Below the pieces are notes generated by a model. It saw only the letters and a program-made list of their open reading frames with translations. It had not been told where the DNA came from and searched no databases. Shown in pieces: positions 25,758 to 32,303 of a DNA stretch of 64,000 bases; position 1 is the first letter of the stretch, and every line of letters starts with the position of its first letter. Position numbers and translations under genes: made by a program. The DNA is from Streptomyces diastatochromogenes. Its GTDB lineage: Bacteria; Actinomycetota; Actinomycetes; Streptomycetales; Streptomycetaceae. The stretch spans positions 248,421-312,420 of the forward strand of contig NZ_MCGQ01000023.1 in assembly GCF_002242805.1 (NCBI RefSeq), written 5' to 3'.

Positions 25758-26416
25758 CGGACTCCACCGACGCACAGGGCCGCAAGCCCGCATTCGGTCG
25801 GTGGCTGATCGCCGCCGCGGCGGGCCTGGTCGTGCTCGTCCTCGCTCTGTCGTTCCTGGCCGTGGACAGCGATCGGAACGACATGGCGATCGACGTCCCC
25901 ACGGCCGACTCGGCCGACGCGGGTTTCGCCCGCGACATGGCCGTCCACCACCAGCAGGCCGTCGAGATGGCGTACATCGTCCGTGACCGCACCACCGACG
26001 AGGACGTACGGCGCCTCGCGTACGACATCGCGCAGACCCAGGCCAACCAGCGCGGCATGCTGCTCGGCTGGCTCGACCTGTGGAAGCTGCCCGTGACATC
26101 CCCCGACGGCTACATGACGTGGATGCAGGGCGGGCACATGGGCCACCAGCCGAAGGACGGCTCCCTCATGCCGGGCATGGCCACCAACACCGAACTCGCC
26201 CGACTCGGCACACTCAACGGCAGCCAGGCGGAGGTCCTCTACCTCCAGCTCATGTACGACCACCACATGGGCGGCGTCGACATGGCGCGCGCCTGCGCCC
26301 GCCAGTGCACGGTCCCCCAGGAACGGAAGCTGGCCCAGGGCATGGTCGACGCCCAGCAGTCGGAGATGGAGCTGATGGCCGGGATGCTCAAGGAGCGTGG
26401 TTCCGCACCAAGGTAA
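25754..26416 (+). CDS. DUF305 (four-helix, His/Met-rich) protein
   Basis: The 220-residue protein has an N-terminal membrane anchor (about 18-36) and a ferritin-like helical DUF305 domain with duplicated motifs MAVHHQQAVEMA and YDHHMGGVDMA. A Met/His-rich loop (MQGGHMGHQPKDGSLMPGM) lies between them. DUF305 proteins are linked to copper handling by context. It is the last gene of the island and a 12-bp hairpin follows. Confidence 0.9.
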   Translation: MTDSTDAQGRKPAFGRWLIAAAAGLVVLVLALSFLAVDSDRNDMAIDVPTADSADAGFARDMAVHHQQAVEMAYIVRDRTTDEDVRRLAYDIAQTQANQRGMLLGWLDLWKLPVTSPDGYMTWMQGGHMGHQPKDGSLMPGMATNTELARLGTLNGSQAEVLYLQLMYDHHMGGVDMARACARQCTVPQERKLAQGMVDAQQSEMELMAGMLKERGSAPR

Positions 26417-26432
26417 CCGGCTGCACGACCCC

Positions 26433-26467
26433 GACGGTCCGCGGCTGCACCGACTCCGCGGACCGTC
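26433..26467. terminator. Terminator hairpin ending the metal/thiol operon
   Basis: GACGGTCCGCGG pairs perfectly with CCGCGGACCGTC (12 bp) across an 11-nt loop, 17 nt after the DUF305 stop. Confidence 0.75.
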
Positions 26468-26560
26468 ACATCAGGGCCAGGAGCCCGATCTCCGGTGCCG
26501 GCGCTCCGGGCTGGCCGACGGGAGGCGACCATGGATTCCCACCTCACCACAGCGACGACA

Positions 26561-27364
26561 TCATCCCGAGAGCGTCCTGCTGAAGTGGGTGACGGGGCGC
26601 TCCAGGCGTTCGCCGTCGACGGTGATGCCCACCTCCTCGTTGTAGAAGGCGAGGAGTCCCTTGATCGGGCCCACCGCGGGCAGCGGATCCGGGTAGCTCC
26701 AGACGATGCCGGGGGGTACGTCGGCCTCGCCGCGCCACGACCAGTACTCCGCCGTCCCCTTGTACGGGCAGCCGGTGCTGAGGTCCGTGGGTTCGAGCAG
26801 GTCCAGACGGACGTCCTCGCGCGGGATGTAGTACCGGGTGGGCAGCCCGGTCTCGAACAGCAGGACCGGGCGGCGGGTGTCGGCGACGACGGTGCCGTCG
26901 ATCTCGACCTGGACGTGGCGGCTGCTGGGGATGGCGTCGACGCGTTTGTGCGGGTCTCGGGGGTGGATGAAGATCTCTTCCTCCTCCTCGTACCAGTGGT
27001 CGAGGCCCTTGCCGGTGCGCCGGAACCACTCGAAGGCGATGTGGTCGGCCAGATCGGCGGCGGGGAACGTCCAGGCGGCGTTGTCCAGCAGCTCGCCGTC
27101 GATCTCCAGGTCGTAGAAGATCCGCGATCCGGCGTGGGCGCCGGTCGGCGGGTTCTTCGCCGGGCGGAGCAGGTCCTCGCGGACCTCCGCGCGGGGAAAG
27201 GCGTACAGCGGGACGGGGACGCCCGGCTCCCAGACGAGGACGGGGTGCCGGCTGTCGACGACCGTGACGTCGCCCCTGCGGCCGCGGACCCAGCGCTCGC
27301 TGGGTTCCCACAGAAGGCCTTCCGGGGTCGTCCGCACGGCTCGCGCGGTGGGGGATGTACTCAT
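26561..27364 (-). CDS. Tandem DUF427 protein
   Basis: A 267-residue cytoplasmic protein made of two DUF427 domains: residues about 25-125 (RGDVTVVDSRHPVLVWEPG ... YAFPRAEVREDLL) and about 145-260 (VADTRRPVLLFETGLPTRYY ... CPYKGTAEYWS). The duplicated small beta fold is common in actinomycetes and has no assigned function. ATG at 27364 (MSTSPTARAVRTTPEG) follows AAGGAGAG; the 27412 start is rejected. It lies 78 bp after the oxygenase-like gene on the same strand, so a shared transcript is possible. Confidence 0.88.
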   Translation of the reverse strand: MSTSPTARAVRTTPEGLLWEPSERWVRGRRGDVTVVDSRHPVLVWEPGVPVPLYAFPRAEVREDLLRPAKNPPTGAHAGSRIFYDLEIDGELLDNAAWTFPAADLADHIAFEWFRRTGKGLDHWYEEEEEIFIHPRDPHKRVDAIPSSRHVQVEIDGTVVADTRRPVLLFETGLPTRYYIPREDVRLDLLEPTDLSTGCPYKGTAEYWSWRGEADVPPGIVWSYPDPLPAVGPIKGLLAFYNEEVGITVDGERLERPVTHFSRTLSG

Positions 27365-27442
27365 GGTCGGCTCTCCTTCGACGTTGCCACTGCCCCTCTC
27401 CCACACTGACACGGGTTCGAAGCCGGAGCCGTCCGGGGAATC

Positions 27443-28168
27443 TCACCAGTAGAGGACCCAGCCGTCGGCATCGCGGATCCCGTGCCCTTGCAGGGTGATG
27501 CGCCGATCGTCGGGATACCGTTCGGGAACCGCCGCGATGCGATGCAGGATGGGCGTGAGCTGTACGGCCATCCTGCCGACCTGATATTCGTGCCGCCGGG
27601 CCGGCCTGGTCCTGTCGATCGTCTCGAAGGTCTGACCGAGGCGCTCCAGCCGGATTATGTCCGCCTCGGTGATGTCCCAGACGTCCAGGGCTCCACCGCG
27701 GCGCGGTAGGGCGAGGGGCAGGGTGAACGAAACGGCCTGCTCGACCGGACCGATCGGGAAGGGCCAGCGCAGCGCCCGGTATTGAAGGTCGAAGTGCTGA
27801 CTCGGCCTGGGGGCGATGGCGATGCCCTCTCCCTCGAAGACGTGGAAACCGGGCAGCGCCACCCTCTCGTCGTACCGGGTCGGTGTCTTCAGCAGGTCGG
27901 CGAGCACCTCGCCGACCCGGTCGAGGAGATCGCCGAAGTGGTCACGCATCATGCGGTTGTGCCGATCGAGCCGGCCGAAGTACGTCTCCTCCGGATCCTC
28001 CGAGGCCAGGACGTCGAGGTAGGTCGCCAGACCGAAGGTGGAGCAGCCGACGCCCCGGGGCAGCCAGTGCGGTCGCAGCGCCTCCAGCCGGTCGCTGATC
28101 TCGGCGCACCCCTGCTCGTCCACGACGTCGACATCGACCACGAGCGATTCCACCGGCAGCGGATCCAT
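27443..28168 (-). CDS. 2OG-Fe(II) oxygenase-like protein A
   Basis: The 241-residue protein is a clear paralogue of the protein at 31569-32279. Shared blocks are LPGFHV, HFDLQYRALRW (H125-x-D127), SFTLPLALPRRGG, VGRM, a distal His (H209 in PILHR) and DDRRITLQGHG (R223 region), ending WVLYW. The H-x-D...H plus Arg arrangement matches non-haem Fe(II)/2-oxoglutarate oxygenases, which hydroxylate or desaturate side chains. ATG at 28168 has AAGGAG. It is divergent from the Lys-Asp repeat operon, and a 40-codon frame sits 13 bp upstream on its strand. The fold is inferred from motif order only. Confidence 0.75.
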   Translation of the reverse strand: MDPLPVESLVVDVDVVDEQGCAEISDRLEALRPHWLPRGVGCSTFGLATYLDVLASEDPEETYFGRLDRHNRMMRDHFGDLLDRVGEVLADLLKTPTRYDERVALPGFHVFEGEGIAIAPRPSQHFDLQYRALRWPFPIGPVEQAVSFTLPLALPRRGGALDVWDITEADIIRLERLGQTFETIDRTRPARRHEYQVGRMAVQLTPILHRIAAVPERYPDDRRITLQGHGIRDADGWVLYW

Positions 28169-28181
28169 GCGTCTCCTTGGG

Positions 28182-28304
28182 TCAGTAGGTGCCGTCCGGG
28201 AGCGCCGCGAAGGCCTCGGCGCTTCCGAGGGTCAGTACGTCCGTCCCCGTGAGGCCCGCGATGCCCACGATGTGTCGAGGGAACTGCGGGGCAAATATGC
28301 CCAA
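28182..28304 (-). CDS. Candidate 40-residue peptide upstream of oxygenase A
   Basis: A TTG-initiated frame of 40 codons ends 13 nt before the ATG of oxygenase A, and the AAGGAG of that gene follows its stop directly. GC at third positions is about 85 percent over the whole frame and over 90 percent in its last 30 codons, which is coding-like. The C-terminal part reads GIAGLTGTDVLTLGSAEAF followed by AALPDGTY. The start is uncertain, because GGGGGGAG touches the TTG. It could be a substrate peptide for the oxygenase, a leader peptide, or chance. Confidence 0.4.
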   Translation of the reverse strand: MGIFAPQFPRHIVGIAGLTGTDVLTLGSAEAFAALPDGTY

Positions 28305-28387
28305 CTCCCCCCGAGTCTACCCATTGTGACGCCTCGTCGCCCCGATGTAGCCTCCCTGCGGGGTCCGGGTTCACCACCGGGGGGACT

Positions 28388-29323
28388 ATGAAGGTCGGCC
28401 TGGTTCTGCCTCTCGCCGAGTATCCGTGGCGACAGCCGTCCTACGGGGAGATCAGGGCACTCGCCCTCCAGGCCGAGGACTCCGGCTTTGACTCGGTCTG
28501 GGTCTTCGACCACCTGCTGTTCCGCGACGCCGAGGGGCCGAGCGAGGGTGTCTGGGAGTCCTGGACAGTGCTGTCGGCCCTGGCCGAGGCAACTGATCGG
28601 GTCGAACTCGGCACGCTCGTGCTGTGCACCGCCTTCCGCAACCTGGCGGTGCTCGCCAAGATGGCCGTCACCCTCGACGAGGTCAGCCGCGGTCGACTCG
28701 TCCTCGGCCTCGGATGTGGATGGCACGCCCCGGAGTTCGAGGCTTTCGGTGTCTCCTTCGATCACCGGGTCGACCGCTTCGAGGAGGCGCTGCAGATCAT
28801 CCTCGCGCTGCTGCGGACCGGCCGTTCCGACTTCTCCGGACGCCATCACCGGCTGCGCGACGGCGAGTTGCGCCCCCGCGGTCCGCGCCCCGGTGGTCCA
28901 CCCGTCCTGGTGGGGGCGCTCGGGCCGCGGATGACCGCTCTCGCCACCCGGTACGCCGACCTGTGGAACGCCTGCTGGTTCGGCTCCCCGTCACGAGCCG
29001 AGGAGACCCTGGCCCGGGTCGGGAAGACCTGCCTGCGGGAAGGACGCGATCCGGCGACGCTGGGCATCACGCTCGGCGTCAACGTGAAGGTGGCGGACGG
29101 CACTTCGCTCGCCCCTGACGGAACGGCACCACCCGAGTCCGACGTCCTCACCGGCTCACCGCAGGACGTTGCGCGGGGCCTTCTGACCTATGCGTCACTC
29201 GGCGTGGACCACCTGATCCTGAACCTCAATCCGCATCACAGGGACGCCCAACGGCAACTGGCCGCAGCACTGCGGCTGTACCGCGCGGCGTCCCGTCCGT
29301 CGACAGGAGCTGTGCACACATGA
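28388..29323 (+). CDS. LLM-class F420-type flavin oxidoreductase
   Basis: The 311-residue TIM barrel of the bacterial luciferase-like monooxygenase family has LALQAEDSGFDSVWVFDHLL, RGRLVLGLGCGWHAPEFEAF and VDHLILNLNPHH at the expected strands. It is most like actinobacterial F420-dependent members. It may reduce or oxidise the peptide product or a small precursor. ATG at 28388 is preceded by GGGGGG. Its stop overlaps the start of the Lys-Asp repeat gene (ATGA), making it the first gene of a five-gene coupled operon. The 219-bp divergent gap upstream must hold the promoter. Confidence 0.88.
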   Translation: MKVGLVLPLAEYPWRQPSYGEIRALALQAEDSGFDSVWVFDHLLFRDAEGPSEGVWESWTVLSALAEATDRVELGTLVLCTAFRNLAVLAKMAVTLDEVSRGRLVLGLGCGWHAPEFEAFGVSFDHRVDRFEEALQIILALLRTGRSDFSGRHHRLRDGELRPRGPRPGGPPVLVGALGPRMTALATRYADLWNACWFGSPSRAEETLARVGKTCLREGRDPATLGITLGVNVKVADGTSLAPDGTAPPESDVLTGSPQDVARGLLTYASLGVDHLILNLNPHHRDAQRQLAAALRLYRAASRPSTGAVHT

Positions 29324-29859
29324 CATGGACCATCGACGAGTCACGGGTGCGGCCGTTCCTCACGGCCGCCGAGCGGCACGATGTCCCGGCGCTGCTGTGG
29401 AATGCCCCGCAGCCGGACCGGTCCTTCTCCGGGCCGGAGGACACCGAGGTGCCCGACGCGGGCCGCCCGCCGCAGGCCCGGAAGCACTTCAAGGATTTCA
29501 AGGACGGCAAGGACCGCAAGGACGGCAAGGACGGCAAGGACGGGAAGGAGGTGAAGGAAATGAAGGAGATGAAGGATGTCAAGGACACGAAGGACGGCAA
29601 GGACAGGAAGGACACCAAAGACAACAAGGACACTAAGGATTTCAAGGACGGCAAGGACAACTTCGACGGTGCGATGGCCCCACCCGGTCCGGCCGCCGTC
29701 GTACGGCAGGCGCAGGAGCCGCCGGCCGTCGGCTCGGGCGGGATGCAACGCTTCGCGGCAGCCGCCGAGTTGCCCGGTGACGGGCCGGAGGAGGCCGCCG
29801 CGGCGCTGCGGGCCTCGCGCATCAACCGCCTGCTGAGGAGGCGTGGTGTCATCATCTGA
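29320..29859 (+). CDS. Lys-(Asp/Glu)-X repeat protein, candidate peptide precursor
   Basis: A 179-residue protein in three parts. The N-terminal 54 residues are leader-like (MTWTIDESRVRPFLTAAERH). Residues 58-114 are 19 uninterrupted K-(D/E)-X triplets, 16 with D and 3 with E, X being G, T, R, N, F, V or M. The array is flanked by degenerate KHF and FDG. The C-terminal 65 residues are Ala/Pro-rich and end in a basic helix (ASRINRLLRRRGVII). There is no signal peptide. Its start overlaps the LLM stop by 4 nt and its stop overlaps the next start by 14 nt. Between an oxidoreductase and two ATP-grasp-like proteins, it looks like the substrate of the cluster. A structural, calcium- or polyanion-binding role is the alternative. 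Confidence 0.85.
   Translation: MTWTIDESRVRPFLTAAERHDVPALLWNAPQPDRSFSGPEDTEVPDAGRPPQARKHFKDFKDGKDRKDGKDGKDGKEVKEMKEMKDVKDTKDGKDRKDTKDNKDTKDFKDGKDNFDGAMAPPGPAAVVRQAQEPPAVGSGGMQRFAAAAELPGDGPEEAAAALRASRINRLLRRRGVII
29491..29661 (+). repeat. 19 in-frame 9-bp repeats encoding K-(D/E)-X
   Basis: The unit is AAG-GAC-NNN with variable third codon; a few units use AAA, GAT or GAG/GAA. The exact 9-bp period over 171 bp with divergent third codons shows selection on the protein pattern rather than recent slippage. The AAG/GAC codons make this stretch markedly lower in GC than the surrounding genes. Confidence 0.95.
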
Positions 29860-30697
29860 GGCACCCGGCGGCGCTCTCTCCGGACTTGTCGTCGTCGCCG
29901 ATCCCGAGGATCCGGTGGCGATCGAGGTACGGGACTTCGTACGGGACAGCGGCCGCGAGGCGACGATCCTCGACGTGTTCGACGCCGCTCAGCTGTTCTC
30001 CGTCACCGTCGACGGCCCCACCGCCGTGGTCGAGCCCGCGCTGCCGATGTTCCTCCGGCTGCCCGGCCCGCCGCTGCGGCGGATCAGCTTCGACGCGGAG
30101 TTCCAGCTCAACGAGTGCCTGGCCCACCTGTGGGCCGTCGCCGCCCTGACCCCCGCGCCCGTGATCAACCGCCCGGAGCCCGGCGGTCTGGGCACCGGCG
30201 TGTCCGCGTCCGCCGCACTCACCGAACTGCGAGCAGGCGTGCCCGGCGGTTCACCGGAGATCTTCTCCTCCCGGCCCTACGGGCCGCCCGGCGAACCCAC
30301 GGACGGCCAGGGGACCCAGTGGTGGGTCCAGGATCTCGACGCCTGGACCACGCGCCCCTGGCCCGAACTCCCGGACGCTCTCGCCCCCTCGGCAGACAGC
30401 TCCGGCCCCTACCGGGCGAGGTGGTCGGCCCCCGAACCCCTCTTCGAGAGTGTGGTCGTCCTCGGCGACCGGGCCTGGCGCAGCAGTCCCGCCGATCTGG
30501 ACCACCTCGGCCTGGAGGGGCGCAGCACGGAGATCGTCGCCCGGCTCGGACTCCAACTCTCCGCTGTGGTCTGGCGGTTGTCGCCCGACCTCGCCCAGGC
30601 ATGGCCGGTCGTGGTGGAGCCGTTCCCCGACGTGGAGCAACTGCGCATGGTGTGGCTCGGGCTCGGACCCCAACTCGTAAAGGTGCTGTTCCCATGA
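29846..30697 (+). CDS. Degenerate ATP-grasp-like partner protein
   Basis: The 283-residue protein aligns by eye with the ATP-grasp ligase encoded next. LWAVAALTPAPVINRP corresponds to its LDHIPGLVVNRP, and FESVVVLGDRAW to VRAHVVGDRVH. The pre-ATP Lys is replaced in the segment after VINRP, and the metal-binding EVNP at the end has become VEPFP. It therefore looks like a catalytically dead ATP-grasp paralogue that could hold substrate or dimerise with the active enzyme. GTG at 29846 has GAGGAGG 4 nt upstream. It overlaps both neighbours. The homology is my reading and needs a profile search. Confidence 0.6.
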   Translation: MSSSEAPGGALSGLVVVADPEDPVAIEVRDFVRDSGREATILDVFDAAQLFSVTVDGPTAVVEPALPMFLRLPGPPLRRISFDAEFQLNECLAHLWAVAALTPAPVINRPEPGGLGTGVSASAALTELRAGVPGGSPEIFSSRPYGPPGEPTDGQGTQWWVQDLDAWTTRPWPELPDALAPSADSSGPYRARWSAPEPLFESVVVLGDRAWRSSPADLDHLGLEGRSTEIVARLGLQLSAVVWRLSPDLAQAWPVVVEPFPDVEQLRMVWLGLGPQLVKVLFP

Positions 30698-31572
30698 TCT
30701 ACGCGGTTGGCCTCGCCTCGGAGAGTACCTTCGCGCACTTCACCACCTCGGCCGAGGCCCGTGGCATCCCGGTCCGGGCCATCGATCTGCGACAGGCCGT
30801 CGAGGCGGGCGACTGGCGCCTGGTCGTGGGCGGTGACCGCTCGGCCAGGCTCGGCGACCATGATCTCGACCCGGAGGCGTCCTACTACTGCCGGATCGCC
30901 GATCTCGCGGCCCTGCAGCAGGACCACGAGTCGGCACAGCGCTGGCGCTGGCTCACGACGGCGCTCATGGCCTGGCTGGACCACATCCCCGGCCTGGTGG
31001 TCAACCGGCCCTCGATCCGCTCCGACAACGGGTCCAAGCCGCTCCACGAACTGTCGCTGTCCCAGGCCGGGTTCCGGGTGCCCGCGAGCATCACCGGTTC
31101 GTCGCCGCAGCGTCTGCGGGCCTTCGCCGAGGCCGGGCCGACCCTGGTCAAGGCGGTCTCCGGCGTACGGGCCACCAGCAGGCTCGTGAGCGCGGCCGAC
31201 CTGGCCGGTTTTGAACCCGGGCAGGGCCCGGTGCACCTCCAGCGGTACGTCGCGGGCCGGGACGTCCGCGCCCATGTCGTCGGCGACCGGGTGCACGCCG
31301 AGGAGATCGTCTCCGGTGCGGTGGACTACCGGACCGACCGGGACGCGGAGTTCGCCCCCTGCGAACTGCCCGGACCGCTTGCCGAGCGGATGGTCCGGCA
31401 CACCGCCGACCTGGGCATGTCCTTCGCGGGCTGGGACTTCAAGGTCGTCGGTGACGACACCTACTGGTGCCTGGAGGTCAACCCGATGCCCGCGTACGAC
31501 TGGTACGACCGGCGGCTCGGCGGAGCCATCAGCGCGTCGCTCCTCGAACTGCTCCAGGGGGTGCACCCTTGA
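30694..31572 (+). CDS. ATP-grasp ligase (RimK/graspetide-maturase-like)
   Basis: The 292-residue protein has the ATP-grasp layout: N-terminal domain, linker NRPSIRSDNGSKPLHE with K115, TLVKAVSG with K153, LQRYVAGRDVRAHVVGD, GWDFKV (D248) and metal ligands in CLEVNPMPAYDW (E261, N263). Members of this branch (RimK, MvdC/MvdD-type maturases) join a carboxylate to an amine or hydroxyl, including side-chain macrocycles in graspetides. A Lys/Asp-rich neighbour offers both partners. ATG at 30694 and the TTG of the next gene are 4-nt overlaps. The substrate is inferred. Confidence 0.88.
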   Translation: MIYAVGLASESTFAHFTTSAEARGIPVRAIDLRQAVEAGDWRLVVGGDRSARLGDHDLDPEASYYCRIADLAALQQDHESAQRWRWLTTALMAWLDHIPGLVVNRPSIRSDNGSKPLHELSLSQAGFRVPASITGSSPQRLRAFAEAGPTLVKAVSGVRATSRLVSAADLAGFEPGQGPVHLQRYVAGRDVRAHVVGDRVHAEEIVSGAVDYRTDRDAEFAPCELPGPLAERMVRHTADLGMSFAGWDFKVVGDDTYWCLEVNPMPAYDWYDRRLGGAISASLLELLQGVHP

Positions 31573-32279
31573 TCGACTCGCTGACCGTGCTCACCGGACC
31601 GGGCAGTGCCGCACTCCGCGACGCCGTGCACGGTCTGCGCCGGCACTGGACCCCTCGCGGCCTGGAACCGGCCGCCTTCTTCACCCTGGGCGCACCGAGC
31701 TATCTCGACCTCGCACCGGACCCGGAGTCCGGCGTCTACCAGAAGCGGGCCGACGGCTCACGGCCACTGCTCGAGAACTCCTTCGACTGGCTGTACGCGC
31801 GCCTTGCGGCTGTCCTCGGCGAGCATCTCGGCGCCCCTGTCCACTACCCCGAACACCTGGCGCTGCCCGGCTTCCATGTCTGGCTGTCCGCCGCGGTGTT
31901 CACCAGGCCGACCGCACCCATGCACTTCGATCTGCAGTACCGGGCCTTCTCTTGGCCCCCCGGCACGGACCTGAAGCGGCAGATCTCCTTCACCCTGCCG
32001 GTCCGGCTGCCCGCGGCGGGCGGCGGCCTGAACCTCTGGGACGTGAGCCACCAGCAGTTCCGGCACGCGCTGGAGAAGGGCTGGATCGAGTCCGCGGCCG
32101 ACCTCAAGCGCTTCCACGCCATGCGGTACATCCCTTACACGGTCGGCCGCATGGTGATCCACTCCGGCCACACGCTGCACCAGGTCGCCCCCAGCACGCG
32201 CGTCGAGCCCGACGACGAACGGCTCACCCTCCAGGGGCACGGGGTGTGGTGCGACGGCCGGTGGCTGCTGTACTGGTGA
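31569..32279 (+). CDS. 2OG-Fe(II) oxygenase-like protein B
   Basis: The 236-residue protein is paralogous to protein A at 27443-28168. It has LALPGFHVW, MHFDLQYRAFSWP (H119-x-D121), SFTLPVRLPAAGGGLNLWD, VGRM, a distal His (H204 in HTLHQV), DDERLTLQGHG (R218) and the terminal WLLYW. It probably hydroxylates the repeat protein or a precursor. The TTG at 31569 overlaps the ATP-grasp stop (TTGA) and GGGGG lies 7 nt upstream. The gene ends 24 bp before the convergent VWA gene. Confidence 0.78.
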   Translation: MIDSLTVLTGPGSAALRDAVHGLRRHWTPRGLEPAAFFTLGAPSYLDLAPDPESGVYQKRADGSRPLLENSFDWLYARLAAVLGEHLGAPVHYPEHLALPGFHVWLSAAVFTRPTAPMHFDLQYRAFSWPPGTDLKRQISFTLPVRLPAAGGGLNLWDVSHQQFRHALEKGWIESAADLKRFHAMRYIPYTVGRMVIHSGHTLHQVAPSTRVEPDDERLTLQGHGVWCDGRWLLYW

Positions 32280-32303
32280 CAGGAGTGCACCGGGCTCCCG
32301 GCG

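Noticed and set aside
27364..27412. Longer start for the DUF427 gene and similarly extended starts for other genes (12203, 13000, 41353-type internal soxA start, 55880, 59651)
   Set aside because: The shorter starts have good ribosome sites and family-like N-termini. For soxA the upstream SoxD sequence is itself conserved, so the long frame was kept.
28232..28849. Minus-strand frame of 205 codons overlapping the LLM gene
   Set aside because: It is antisense to a clear luciferase-like protein and has a low-complexity translation. Only the separate 40-codon frame ending at 28182 has coding-like features.
29491..29661. K-(D/E)-X array read as a collagen-like or simple slippage repeat
   Set aside because: There is no Gly at every third position, codons differ between units, and the frame is embedded in an operon of peptide-modifying-type enzymes. 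A purely structural role remains possible but is less economical.
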